Notes: generated from the sequence alone by a model not told the origin. 19,241 bases of DNA from Eubacteriaceae bacterium (GCA_003446375.1 DMAW01000130.1:1-19241), one strand, 5' to 3'. Positions 1 to 7,373 are shown, counted from the first letter of the stretch. Numbers and translations: made by a program.

Positions 1-1
1 C

Positions 2-70
2 ATCGGCGCCGATGCATTTACTACAAATGCCGCAGCCGGCGTCAAGATGTGCCTAGATTTTTTAAACTGA
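2..70 (+). CDS. C-terminal end of a B12-binding (corrinoid) protein, partial
   Basis: Only the last 22 codons are in the window, ending at TGA 68-70. The tail reads as Gly-Ala-Asp-Ala-Phe-Thr-Thr-Asn-Ala-Ala followed by a hydrophobic helix and Asn-stop. This resembles the closing strand and helix of the cobalamin-binding Rossmann-like domain in corrinoid proteins of methyltransferase systems and methionine synthase, where GADA(Y/F)xxxA is usual. The family assignment rests on this short similarity only. The product would carry a methyl group on B12 for a partner methyltransferase. The start and the rest of the protein are outside the window. Confidence 0.5.
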   Translation: MGADAFTTNAAAGVKMCLDFLN

Positions 71-98
71 AACAACCCGTCTTGCTTGTAACCACAAA

Positions 99-153
99 AG
101 AGATTTATAGAGGGGGCTGGCCGAGATATTCTCTCCAGCCCAAGATTATCTCT
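99..153. terminator. Stem-loop after the corrinoid gene
   Basis: GGGCTGG (114-120) pairs with CCAGCCC (135-141), enclosing GAGA/TCTC (123-126/130-133). An outer AGAGAT/ATCTCT pair (99-104/148-153) can extend it. There is no good T-run after it, so it is a possible 3' end or processing stem rather than a convincing intrinsic terminator. I see nothing else in 154-232. Confidence 0.4.
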
Positions 154-232
154 ATTCCAAACATTCATTGACGTATGCTCGCTCGCCTATCTCCATGCTT
201 TCAATTTATTCCGCCTTCGAGTCTCATATCTT

Positions 233-261
233 TTGATTTTTTACCTCTTATAGAGTAAAAT
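233..261 (+). promoter_or_regulatory. Sigma-A-type promoter of the diguanylate cyclase
   Basis: TTGATT (233-238), a 17-base spacer and TAAAAT (256-261). Expected transcription start is near 268, giving a leader of about 43 bases before the TTG start at 311. Confidence 0.6.
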
Positions 262-310
262 GTAATTACACCCCAAAACATTTCCGTTCCCCTTGGAAGG
301 ACGTGACTCT

Positions 311-1483
311 TTGACAGATAATTTGCCGCTTCTTATGATACGCTGCGTTTATTTATCTATCTTATTCGTATTTTTGATTGAAAAGCAGATCAATCACCAA
401 AAAGTCCGCTCAACAACCTTGTTGTCCGATCTGTTTATTTTCTATGCCCTTTTTATTTTTATATTATCCTGGTTTCCTGAATATTATTCTTACCCTTTAT
501 TTTTTCTGGCTTCAGTACTTATCTTAAAAAAGGAATACGGAGTCTCCATATTCACCTCGTCAATAGCTTCATTTATAGCTATTTTTGTCATCGGGACATC
601 CTTTTCCTTGGCCGAATTCACAGTCACGTTACTTTTAGATTATGGAATCATAGATTTTTTATCAGGCAATTCCCTCATAGCCTTTTTGGGGCTTTTGGTC
701 TTTGTTTTTTCTTTGTTCCTAACAGGGTTCATGAACCGCATTTTTAGATCGATATACGTCGACAGGCATCTTCCCTCACGGTTTGAAGCCGGATTCAACG
801 TTATAATGGTTGGAATCATCTTGATATTAAGCTCCCTGGAAATCATCTTTCGCCTGCTCCCTGAGATACCTCCCGGCTATAGTGCCTTTAAGATATTCTT
901 TTTATCCTTGTTGCTAATGACGACTCTGTCCTTTGTTGCAATGCTAAAGGATTTTATCTACGAAAAAAAAGGTCTCGAAATCTTAAAGGCTCAAGTCGAG
1001 CTTGATCCCATGACAGGAACCATGTCAAAAAATTCAGGGCTTAAATATATGAAGGCACTGATGAAAAAAGCCGCTTCTGAGAACAACTATATAACCTTTG
1101 GCTTCATAGACATGAACAACTTAAAATTCATAAACGACAGGTACGGGCACCTTGAAGGAGACCGCAGCATAATCGAGACCGCTTCAATAATCAAAAGCAA
1201 TCTGAGAAGCAGTGATATAATCTGTAGGGTCGGCGGCGATGAATTCGTAATAGCATTTAGCGGATGCCACTACAGCCAAGCCCAGGATATTATGGAACGT
1301 ATCGACAATTCCCTTGAATCCCTGTCCCGAACTCTGCCCTACGACATATCCATAAGCACAGGTCTTTTCGAAAAAGAGCCTTACAGAAAGATGCTCCTTG
1401 AAGAAATCATCAGAATCGTCGATGAAGAAATGTACTTGAAAAAAGCAGAATTCAAGAAAAAAAACAAAACCAAGACCAGGTGA
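311..1483 (+). CDS. Membrane-bound GGDEF diguanylate cyclase
   Basis: Makes cyclic di-GMP from two GTP. The N-terminal half (about residues 5-215) is very hydrophobic, with six or seven predicted membrane helices and no recognised sensor family. The C-terminal half is a GGDEF domain: Mg-binding Asp about 267 in FIDMNN, the INDRYGH segment, and an intact GGDEF signature at 308-312. The inhibitory I-site RxxD (RSSD, 299-302) lies exactly five residues before it, so product feedback inhibition is expected. There is no EAL domain. The reading frame is open from a TTG at 293, but that codon overlaps the ribosome binding site GGAAGG (295-300). TTG 311, ten bases after the site, is the better start and gives 390 residues. 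It is monocistronic, with its own promoter and terminator. The signal sensed by the membrane part is unknown. Confidence 0.9.
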   Translation: MTDNLPLLMIRCVYLSILFVFLIEKQINHQKVRSTTLLSDLFIFYALFIFILSWFPEYYSYPLFFLASVLILKKEYGVSIFTSSIASFIAIFVIGTSFSLAEFTVTLLLDYGIIDFLSGNSLIAFLGLLVFVFSLFLTGFMNRIFRSIYVDRHLPSRFEAGFNVIMVGIILILSSLEIIFRLLPEIPPGYSAFKIFFLSLLLMTTLSFVAMLKDFIYEKKGLEILKAQVELDPMTGTMSKNSGLKYMKALMKKAASENNYITFGFIDMNNLKFINDRYGHLEGDRSIIETASIIKSNLRSSDIICRVGGDEFVIAFSGCHYSQAQDIMERIDNSLESLSRTLPYDISISTGLFEKEPYRKMLLEEIIRIVDEEMYLKKAEFKKKNKTKTR

Positions 1484-1496
1484 CAGTCTTGGTTTT
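1466..1496 (+). terminator. Rho-independent terminator overlapping the GGDEF gene end
   Basis: AAAACCAAGAC (1466-1476) pairs with GTCTTGGTTTT (1486-1496). The stop codon TGA (1481-1483) lies in the loop, so the last codons of the gene form the ascending arm. Confidence 0.75.
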
Positions 1497-1497
1497 A

Positions 1498-1506
1498 TGT
1501 TATAAT
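1498..1506 (+). promoter_or_regulatory. Possible extended -10 promoter for vanY
   Basis: A perfect TGnTATAAT element directly follows the terminator. No good -35 is present. A transcript from it would run antisense through the tRNA before reaching the VanY gene at 1652. Confidence 0.35.
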
Positions 1507-1512
1507 TTAAGA

Positions 1513-1588
1513 TGGCGCGCCTGAGATGATTCGAACATCCGACACATGGTTTAGGAAACCATTGCTCTATCCCCTGAGCTACAGGCGC
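1513..1588 (-). tRNA. tRNA-Arg (anticodon CCT)
   Basis: Read on the minus strand, the acceptor arm GCGCCTG pairs perfectly with CAGGCGC. The D arm is GCTC/GAGC. The anticodon stem ATGGT/ACCAT encloses the loop TTCCTAA, so the anticodon is CCT, reading AGG (Arg). The T arm GGATG/CATCT carries TTCGAAT. The discriminator is G and CCA is encoded (1513-1515). AGA and AGG codons are common in the surrounding genes. Many automatic gene calls would extend the downstream vanY frame back into this tRNA, which is not credible. Confidence 0.97.
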
Positions 1589-1601
1589 AAGGACAATTAC
1601 T

Positions 1602-1631
1602 ATATTAACATAAAAATATACGGGTTTGCAA
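1602..1631 (-). promoter_or_regulatory. Probable promoter of tRNA-Arg
   Basis: On the minus strand, TTGCAA (1626-1631), an 18-base spacer and TAATAT (1602-1607). This puts a start a few bases upstream of the tRNA 5' end (1588). It faces away from the vanY ribosome binding site at 1637-1644. Confidence 0.45.
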
Positions 1632-1651
1632 GTTGTAAAGGAGGTTTTACA

Positions 1652-2653
1652 TTGAAAAGATTATTTATCTCAACCCTTCTCATACTCACGGTTTTATCAT
1701 CTTCATGCTCATCTGATAAGACGACAGAAATAAACGGGATAAAATTAAAAGGAGATATAGATGTCCATAGTGCAGAGTTCATCGACCTTCCCCAAGACAA
1801 CGGCTTTGTTCGTCCGGGAGAACTCCTTGAGATAAGGGCTAAGGTCACTTATGTGGATTCCGAGGGAACAAGCGCTACGGAAACTAAAGACTCTGTGGAA
1901 ACAAATATAACCCAGGGACAGCATTTAGTATCGTCTCTTGACAGCTCCTTAAGGATATCTCCGGATGCCTTAAGCGGCGAAACCATCACAGTCAAAACTT
2001 CGCTCCCAGAGGAAGATTTCCAGATCTTTGCAGTTCTTACTGTCAGGAAAAATCCTGCAGACTACATAGATCCTCAAGGAATCATAACCGATTTTGAAGC
2101 AATAGACAGCTTGGTGAACAAAGAAAGATCGCTTCCTTCAGATTACGTTCCTTCGGATTTGGTAAAGCTATCAGTTCCCACAGTACTTCCAAACCCTGAA
2201 ATCAATCAGCTGAGGAAAGTTGCATCAGATGCTCTTTCAGAGCTTTTCAAGGCCGCTTCAGCCGAAGGCTACAGTTTAAGCGCCAGGTCAGGGTATCGAT
2301 CCTACTCGACGCAAAGTTCCCTCTACAGCTCCAATGTAGCAAACAAAGGCATTGAATACGCTCAGAAATACTCGGCACAGCCCGGACACAGCGAACATCA
2401 AACGGGGCTTGCAATAGACATAACAGCCTCATCGGCAAACAACCAGCTCACTGATTCCTTTGGAGAGACTCCCGAAGGAATGTGGGCAGCGAAAAATGCC
2501 CATCTGTTTGGTTTCATAATAAGATATCCCAAAGGAAAAGACTCTGTAACAGGATATTCCTACGAGCCTTGGCATCTAAGATACGTAGGAAAAGAATTGG
2601 CTGAAAAAATATTTGAAAGCGGACTGACCATGGAGGAATGGTTCGAAAATTAA
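1652..2653 (+). CDS. VanY-type D-Ala-D-Ala carboxypeptidase lipoprotein (peptidase M15B)
   Basis: Zinc D,D-carboxypeptidase that trims the terminal D-Ala from peptidoglycan stem peptides outside the membrane. 333 residues from TTG 1652, chosen because AAAGGAGG (1637-1644) lies seven bases upstream; the open frame further upstream runs through a tRNA. Residues 1-18 are a signal peptide ending in SSSC at Cys19, a loose lipobox, so lipid attachment is likely but not certain. The catalytic domain (about 155-333) has the M15 motifs: SGYRS about 213-217, SEHQTGLAID with zinc ligands His249 and Asp256, and EPWH with catalytic Glu305 and zinc ligand His308. Residues 40-135 form a separate beta-rich domain resembling a trigger-factor/FKBP fold in pattern; that is only a suggestion. 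No van resistance genes are adjacent, so a housekeeping role in wall remodelling is more likely than vancomycin resistance. Confidence 0.88.
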   Translation: MKRLFISTLLILTVLSSSCSSDKTTEINGIKLKGDIDVHSAEFIDLPQDNGFVRPGELLEIRAKVTYVDSEGTSATETKDSVETNITQGQHLVSSLDSSLRISPDALSGETITVKTSLPEEDFQIFAVLTVRKNPADYIDPQGIITDFEAIDSLVNKERSLPSDYVPSDLVKLSVPTVLPNPEINQLRKVASDALSELFKAASAEGYSLSARSGYRSYSTQSSLYSSNVANKGIEYAQKYSAQPGHSEHQTGLAIDITASSANNQLTDSFGETPEGMWAAKNAHLFGFIIRYPKGKDSVTGYSYEPWHLRYVGKELAEKIFESGLTMEEWFEN

Positions 2654-2657
2654 AATC

Positions 2658-2700
2658 AAAAGCTTGAAGGATTCCAGCAATGGGCATTCTTCAAGCTTTT
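2658..2700. terminator. Bidirectional terminator between vanY and metY
   Basis: AAAAGCTTGAAG (2658-2669) and CTTCAAGCTTTT (2689-2700) form a 12-bp stem with a T-rich tail on both strands. It serves the two convergent transcripts. Confidence 0.85.
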
Positions 2701-2703
2701 TCA

Positions 2704-3987
2704 TTATATTAGGCTTAAAGCTTGATCTAAATCTTTTATCAAGTCCTCTGCGCTTTCGATTCCTACAGAAACCCTTATCATATCCGGCTTGACTCCGGCT
2801 TTCATCTGATCCTCCGGGGAAAGCTGCGCATGGGTGGTGCTTGCAGGATGTATGACTAAAGACTTTGCATCTGCCACATTGGCAAGCATCGAGAAAATTT
2901 CAAGGGAATTTATAAACTTCTTGCCTTCTTCAGTGCCACCTTTAAGGCCAAATGTGAATATTGATCCCACTCCTTTTGGAAAGTACCTTTTGCATAGGAC
3001 ATTGTATTTATTGTCTTCAAGCTCCGGGTAGTTGACCCAAGATACTTTGGGGTGGTCTTTTAGGAAATCTACGATCTTTCTGGTATTTTCCACATGCCTT
3101 TCAACTCTTAATGAAAGGGTTTCAAGCCCCTGCAGCAACAAGAACGAATTAAACGGACTGATCGCAGCTCCTGTATCTCTTAACAGCTGTACCCTGCACT
3201 TTACGATATAGGCTGCAGAAGCGAATACTTCCGTATAGCTTACACCGTTGTAGCTGGGATCCGGATTTGTGATCTCACCAAATTTATCATTCTGGGTCCA
3301 GTCAAACTTACCGGAATCTACTATTATCCCACCTATGGACGTGCCGTGGCCTCCTATGAATTTTGTTGCCGAATGCACCACTATGTCCGCTCCAAAGTCG
3401 ATAGGCCTTATTAGATAAGGCGTTCCAAAGGTATTGTCTACGATAAGGGGGATCCCGTTATCATGGGCTATTTTTGCCACAGCTTCGATATCTATCAAAT
3501 TAATGCCGGGATTGCCTATGGACTCGATATAAAGCGCTTTTGTATCCTCATCTATCGCGCCGGCAAAATTTTCGACATCATCAGGATCCACGAATCTTAC
3601 GTCAATGCCCATTTTAGGAAGGGTATTTGCAAACAAGTTGTACGTCCCTCCATATAAAGTGCCGGCCGATACTATATTATCTCCTGCCTTTGCGATGTTG
3701 AGTATGGCATAGGTGATGGCTGCAGAGCCCGAGGCTACGGCCAAAGCCCCTACTCCTCCCTCCAATGCCGCCATTCGCTTTTCAAAGACGTCAGTAGTAG
3801 GATTCATGATTCTTGTATAGATGTTCCCTGCCGCTTTAAGGGCAAAAAGATCAGCCGCATGGTCTGCATTCTCAAAAACATACGACGTAGTCTGATATAT
3901 GGGCACCGCTCTAGATCCAGTAGCAGGATCTGCTTCCTGGCCTGCATGCACCTGCAACGTCTCAAATCCGTATAGCTTATTTTCCAT
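2704..3987 (-). CDS. metY: O-acetylhomoserine sulfhydrylase (PLP-dependent)
   Basis: Converts O-acetylhomoserine plus sulfide to homocysteine and acetate, the direct sulfhydrylation route to methionine, in the cytoplasm. 427 residues, the usual length of the family and longer than cystathionine gamma-synthases. Cys/Met-metabolism PLP enzyme fold: YTRIMNPT at 57-64, ASGSAA phosphate-binding turn at 85-90, Asp184 in VDNTFGTPY for the pyridine nitrogen, and the Schiff-base lysine Lys209 in SATKFIGGHG. The C-terminal domain includes FTFGLKGG, ADAKSLVIHPASTTH and the RVSVGIE strand. The start ATG 3987 is preceded by AGGGAG. The gene lies 22 bases downstream of metA and is clearly its operon partner: MetA makes the substrate that MetY uses. 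No transsulfuration genes are adjacent. Confidence 0.95.
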   Translation of the reverse strand: MENKLYGFETLQVHAGQEADPATGSRAVPIYQTTSYVFENADHAADLFALKAAGNIYTRIMNPTTDVFEKRMAALEGGVGALAVASGSAAITYAILNIAKAGDNIVSAGTLYGGTYNLFANTLPKMGIDVRFVDPDDVENFAGAIDEDTKALYIESIGNPGINLIDIEAVAKIAHDNGIPLIVDNTFGTPYLIRPIDFGADIVVHSATKFIGGHGTSIGGIIVDSGKFDWTQNDKFGEITNPDPSYNGVSYTEVFASAAYIVKCRVQLLRDTGAAISPFNSFLLLQGLETLSLRVERHVENTRKIVDFLKDHPKVSWVNYPELEDNKYNVLCKRYFPKGVGSIFTFGLKGGTEEGKKFINSLEIFSMLANVADAKSLVIHPASTTHAQLSPEDQMKAGVKPDMIRVSVGIESAEDLIKDLDQALSLI

Positions 3988-4009
3988 CGTTTATCACTCT
4001 CCCTGATTG

Positions 4010-4924
4010 TTATAGTTTTTCCAGATCAAAAGGTGTTTCCTGATATACATAATAATTCAGCCAGTTGCAAAACAGCAAATTCGCATGTCCTCTCCATCTC
4101 ACAATGGGTTTTTGTGTAGGGTCGTCCTTTGGAAAGTAATTTTTAGGCACTTCTATCTCAAGCCCCTGGTTTACGTCCCTTTCATATTCGTTTTTCAGCG
4201 TATCCCAGTCGTATTCAGAATGTCCTGTCACGAAAACCTGCTTGTTGTCTTTGCTTCTGACCATATACACTCCCGCTTCATCAGATTCAGAGAGTATCTC
4301 AAGCCCTCTTACTGCTTCTATGTCCTCGCTTCTCACTTCTGTGTACCTTGAATGGGGCGCGTAGTATTCATCATCAAAGCCTCGCACCAACATCGTGGTA
4401 TTGTTCTTTAGGTAATGAGGAAATATTCCGAACATTTTTTTATCAAGGGAATATTTTTTTATCCCATAGTGGTAGTAGAGCCCTGCCTGAGCTCCCCAGC
4501 AAATATGCAGGGTAGAGAATACATGGGTTTTGCTCCATTCCATGATTTCAGTCAGTTCCTGCCAATAGTCCACTTCTTCAAACTCAAGCTTTTCTACCGG
4601 AGCACCTGTAATGATCATTCCATCGTATTTCTTATCCTTGACATCTTCAAAACATTTATAAAAATTTTCCATGTGATCCTTAGATGTATTCTTAGAAACA
4701 TAGGTGCTGGTGTTTAAAAGATCTACCTCTACCTGCAATGGAGTATTGCCCAAAAGACGCATAAGCTGAGTTTCTGTGACTATCTTGGTAGGCATCAGGT
4801 TCAGTATGATTATCTTAAGCGGCCTTATATCCTGATGAGCTGCTCTTTCTTCTCCCATTACAAAAATATTTTCACTTGCCAGGATATCTATGGCCGGCAA
4901 ATTATCCGGTATCTTAATTGGCAT
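4010..4924 (-). CDS. metA: Homoserine O-acetyltransferase, MetA family
   Basis: Acylates homoserine, the first committed step of methionine synthesis. 304 residues, full length for the family. The catalytic residues are at standard positions: Cys142 in HICWGAQAG, His235 in GHSEYD and Glu237. Residue 111 is Glu (GAPVEKLEF). In this family Glu111 goes with acetyl-CoA use and Gly111 with succinyl-CoA (Bacillus cereus versus Escherichia coli), so I call it an acetyltransferase despite the common name homoserine O-succinyltransferase. This agrees with the next gene being O-acetylhomoserine sulfhydrylase. The ATG is preceded by GAGGAG. The leader is only about 50 bases and shows no SAM or T-box riboswitch, so regulation is presumably by a protein acting at the promoter or by MetA turnover. 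Confidence 0.95.
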   Translation of the reverse strand: MPIKIPDNLPAIDILASENIFVMGEERAAHQDIRPLKIIILNLMPTKIVTETQLMRLLGNTPLQVEVDLLNTSTYVSKNTSKDHMENFYKCFEDVKDKKYDGMIITGAPVEKLEFEEVDYWQELTEIMEWSKTHVFSTLHICWGAQAGLYYHYGIKKYSLDKKMFGIFPHYLKNNTTMLVRGFDDEYYAPHSRYTEVRSEDIEAVRGLEILSESDEAGVYMVRSKDNKQVFVTGHSEYDWDTLKNEYERDVNQGLEIEVPKNYFPKDDPTQKPIVRWRGHANLLFCNWLNYYVYQETPFDLEKL

Positions 4925-4984
4925 CCTTCTTCACTCCTCGTTTGAAAATAATAATCATATCGAAAAAATAAGATATTAATAGAC

Positions 4985-4990
4985 ATTATA
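4985..4990 (-). promoter_or_regulatory. -10 element for metA-metY
   Basis: TATAAT on the minus strand lies between the upstream terminator and metA, about 60 bases from the metA start. The -35 region is poor (CTACCA at 18 bases spacing at best), which suggests an activator or a weak promoter. Confidence 0.45.
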
Positions 4991-5013
4991 ACATTTTGGC
5001 AGTTTCTTTGGTA

Positions 5014-5044
5014 GAAAAAAACCTCGAAATAGTGCTTCGAGGTT
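5014..5044 (-). terminator. Terminator of the DUF3842-CooT operon
   Basis: On the minus strand AACCTCGAA (rc 5036-5044) pairs with TTCGAGGTT (rc 5020-5028), followed by a run of Ts down to 5014. The hairpin starts three bases after the CooT stop. It separates that operon from metA. Confidence 0.85.
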
Positions 5045-5046
5045 CA

Positions 5047-5235
5047 TCATTCCGCCAAAATAATGCTGTGGTCTACCAAAGCCATCTCTTTGATATGCCC
5101 TTTTACCGTTTTTCTTTCTCCAAAAATATTTTCAAGGTAGATGTCTTTTTCTCCCGGGATTATTTTATCTACAGACTCCATTATAAGGCTCTTGTCCCCA
5201 TTGGCGCCAAGCATATAAACATTAGATTCACACAT
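5047..5235 (-). CDS. CooT-like small nickel-binding protein
   Basis: 62 residues. The start MCESNVYM, with Cys2, the ENIFGERKTVKG middle and the closing VDHSIILAE strand match the CooT family, small beta-rich dimers whose Cys2 binds nickel; CooT itself is needed for carbon monoxide dehydrogenase maturation in Rhodospirillum rubrum. Members are widespread in anaerobes without cooC/cooJ, and their general role is not settled; they were earlier listed as putative RNA-binding proteins. The start overlaps the end of the DUF3842 gene by eight bases, so the two are translationally coupled. No CODH, hydrogenase or urease gene is in the window; the corrinoid-protein end at 1-70 is the only hint of C1 metabolism. 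Confidence 0.7.
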   Translation of the reverse strand: MCESNVYMLGANGDKSLIMESVDKIIPGEKDIYLENIFGERKTVKGHIKEMALVDHSIILAE

Positions 5236-5653
5236 TTTTCTTTCCTCCCATCAGTTCTTTGATTATATTTATGCAATAGTCTATGTAATGAGGAAGAGGC
5301 TCGCTTACTGCCCCTGCTATATATACATCGCATTTGTTAAGGGGAATCAACACTTTCTTAGCCTCGCTTCTGGCTATGGCTCCTGCCATTTTATCAGTAA
5401 GCTCCCCAGTCATGGAGTCCGGAACCAACAGCATTATGCTTCCGACAATTATATCTGCTTTTTTCGCATTTACCACTATGGCATTTTCTCCCGTTCCGCC
5501 TTCATTGGCTCCGGACTTAAGCATTGCCGCCGTAGCAAGCCCGTTTGTTCCCAATGCCACTATGTGAACCTTTTGCTCAAATTCCTGCCTGATCTTTTCA
5601 ATTACTACGCGGCCTATTCCTCCGCCTTGTCCATCTATTACCGCTATCTTCAT
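5228..5653 (-). CDS. DUF3842 family protein
   Basis: 141 residues, function unknown. The N-terminus MKIAVIDGQGGGIG (Gly8, 10, 11, 12, 14) looks like a nucleotide-binding P-loop or Rossmann turn. It is followed by a helix and the strand VHIVALGTNGLAT, then TGENAIVVNAKKADIIVGS and the LIPLNKC segment. The overall pattern is alternating beta and alpha, with no membrane helix. It matches the clostridial DUF3842 family. The coupling to a CooT-like nickel protein (8-base overlap) suggests the two act together, perhaps a nucleotide-dependent partner in metal handling; that is inference. The start ATG 5653 has a weak site (GGCGG), so expression may be low. Confidence 0.75.
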   Translation of the reverse strand: MKIAVIDGQGGGIGRVVIEKIRQEFEQKVHIVALGTNGLATAAMLKSGANEGGTGENAIVVNAKKADIIVGSIMLLVPDSMTGELTDKMAGAIARSEAKKVLIPLNKCDVYIAGAVSEPLPHYIDYCINIIKELMGGKKNV

Positions 5654-5707
5654 GCAACACCGCCAAACATATAGTATTTTTTGATATTTTTTTATTTACC
5701 CTACTAA

Positions 5708-5738
5708 TTGTCCTTTACTTTATATATAATATTATAAT
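5708..5738 (+). promoter_or_regulatory. Promoter of the glutamate-synthase-like gene
   Basis: TTGTCC (5708-5713), a 19-base spacer and TATAAT (5733-5738), about 43 bases before the ATG at 5781. A second TATAAT at 5725-5730 has no matching -35. Confidence 0.45.
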
Positions 5739-5747
5739 GTAAAGCAA
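5719..5747 (-). promoter_or_regulatory. Promoter of DUF3842-CooT operon
   Basis: On the minus strand TTGCTT (5742-5747), a 17-base spacer and TATAAA (5719-5724). It overlaps the opposing promoter of the 5781 gene. Confidence 0.55.
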
Positions 5748-5780
5748 TACATTTAAACAGACTTAAAGGAGGATTTTTTT

Positions 5781-7373
5781 ATGAATTTGCAAAGACCAAA
5801 CGGAACCGACGTCACAAGGACCTTCAACCGTTCAAAAGACATAGTGCCTTCAAGCGGGCTATGTTCCAGATGCATCGACGGCTGTAAAGGAAATTGCGAG
5901 GTTTTCAAAGCGACATTTAGAGGAAGGGAGCTCATTTATCCAGGTCCATTTGGAGATATAACTGCCGGGGGCGATAAAGATTACCCTGTGGATTATTCTC
6001 ATTTAAACATTCAGGGATATGCAATGGGCGCTAATGGACTTCCGGAAGGAGTCGAGGGCAATCCGGATACTGCTAGATTCCCAAATGTAAATACGGAGAC
6101 AGCTTATGGCTGGGATAAAAAAGTTAAAATGGCAGTGCCGGTTTTCACGGGAGCTCTGGGCTCAACTGAAATCGCCAGAAAAAATTGGGAGCACTTTGCA
6201 ATAGGCGCTGCAATCTCAGGGGTTACAATCGTATGCGGAGAAAATGTCTGCGGCATAGATCCTCAGCTTGAGCTTAATAAAGACAACATGGTCATCAAAG
6301 CTCCCGACATGGACAGGAGAATAGAAGCTTACAAGCGCTACCATAACGATATGGGCGAGATGCTTATTCAAATGAACGTCGAAGATACCCGCTTGGGCGT
6401 AGCCGAGTATATAATCGACAAACACAAAATAGACACTATCGAACTTAAGTGGGGCCAGGGAGCCAAATGCATCGGTGGGGAAATTAAGATCAACTCTTTA
6501 GAAAGAGCTCTAGAGCTTCAAAGAAGAGGCTACATAGTAACTCCTGATCCATCTGATCCTGTCAACCAGTTAGCTTTTGAGCATGGATCCATAAAAGAAT
6601 TTGAAAGACACTCAAGATTAGGTTTCGTAGATGAAGAATCCTTTATGAACGAAGTCGAAAGGCTTAGAGCCCTTGGTTACAAGAGAATAACCCTTAAAAC
6701 CGGCGCTTACGGCTTAAGAGAGCTTGCAATGGCAATCAAGTGGTCTTCAAAGGCTAAAATCGATCTTCTTACCATAGACGGAGCTCCTGGCGGGACTGGA
6801 ATGAGCCCTTGGAGAATGATGGAAGAATGGGGCATGCCTTCCCTTTACCTTCATTCTGCTGCATATGAGTTTGCCAAGATACTGGACGAAAAAGGCGAAC
6901 GCGTTCCGGATATGGCTTTTGCAGGAGGCTTCAGCTCAGAGGACGGACTATTCAAAGCCATTGCGCTTGGCGCACCATACGTCAAAGCCGTCTGCATGGG
7001 AAGAGCTCTTATGATTCCAGGCATGGTAGGAAAGAACATGGAGCAGTGGATTAAAGACGGTGATCTTCCTAAGACTATCAGTTCATTCGGATCTACGCCT
7101 GAAGAGATATTTGTCAACTACGAGAGAGTAAAATCTATGGTCGGTTCAAAGGAAATAAACAATATCCCACTGGGAGCCATCGGTATTTTCAGCTATGCTG
7201 ACAAGCTCAAGGTTGGCTTGCAGCAGCTTATGGCAGGAGCCAGATGCTTCAATTTGGATTCAATAACAAGAAGAGAGCTGATGTCCCTTACAGAAGAGTG
7301 TGCTAATGTAACAAAGATTCCATATCTCATGGATTGTTACAGACAAGAGGCAATGGATATACTCAACAGCTAA
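5781..7373 (+). CDS. FMN-binding glutamate-synthase-like protein
   Basis: 530 residues. The core is the FMN-binding alpha/beta barrel of glutamate synthase: ELKWGQGAKCIGGE at 221-234, LLTIDGAPGGTGMSPWRMM at 329-347, and the GAPYVKAVCMGRALM strand-loop at 397-411 for the FMN phosphate. There is no glutaminase (Ntn) domain and no GltS C-terminal beta-helix, so ammonia would have to come from elsewhere if it makes glutamate at all. Residues 28-39 hold Cys in a C-x2-C-x3-C-x3-C pattern that could bind an Fe-S cluster and feed electrons to FMN. AAAGGAGG lies eight bases before ATG 5781. The gene stands alone with its own promoter and terminator. Proteins of this type are common in clostridia and usually named only as glutamate synthase family; the reaction is not established. 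Confidence 0.8.
   Translation: MNLQRPNGTDVTRTFNRSKDIVPSSGLCSRCIDGCKGNCEVFKATFRGRELIYPGPFGDITAGGDKDYPVDYSHLNIQGYAMGANGLPEGVEGNPDTARFPNVNTETAYGWDKKVKMAVPVFTGALGSTEIARKNWEHFAIGAAISGVTIVCGENVCGIDPQLELNKDNMVIKAPDMDRRIEAYKRYHNDMGEMLIQMNVEDTRLGVAEYIIDKHKIDTIELKWGQGAKCIGGEIKINSLERALELQRRGYIVTPDPSDPVNQLAFEHGSIKEFERHSRLGFVDEESFMNEVERLRALGYKRITLKTGAYGLRELAMAIKWSSKAKIDLLTIDGAPGGTGMSPWRMMEEWGMPSLYLHSAAYEFAKILDEKGERVPDMAFAGGFSSEDGLFKAIALGAPYVKAVCMGRALMIPGMVGKNMEQWIKDGDLPKTISSFGSTPEEIFVNYERVKSMVGSKEINNIPLGAIGIFSYADKLKVGLQQLMAGARCFNLDSITRRELMSLTEECANVTKIPYLMDCYRQEAMDILNS

Noticed and set aside
71..232. Possible c-di-GMP riboswitch or other leader RNA before the GGDEF gene
   Set aside because: The hairpin there lies upstream of the promoter at 233-261 and shows no riboswitch consensus.
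1526..1651. Upstream extension of the VanY reading frame
   Set aside because: It runs through tRNA-Arg, lacks a ribosome binding site and would bury the signal peptide; TTG 1652 has AAAGGAGG.
4925..5046. SAM (S-box) riboswitch ahead of metA
   Set aside because: Only a terminator for the upstream operon and a short leader are present.
5288..5674. 128-codon + strand frame opposite DUF3842
   Set aside because: A shadow of a conserved coding frame with low-complexity content.
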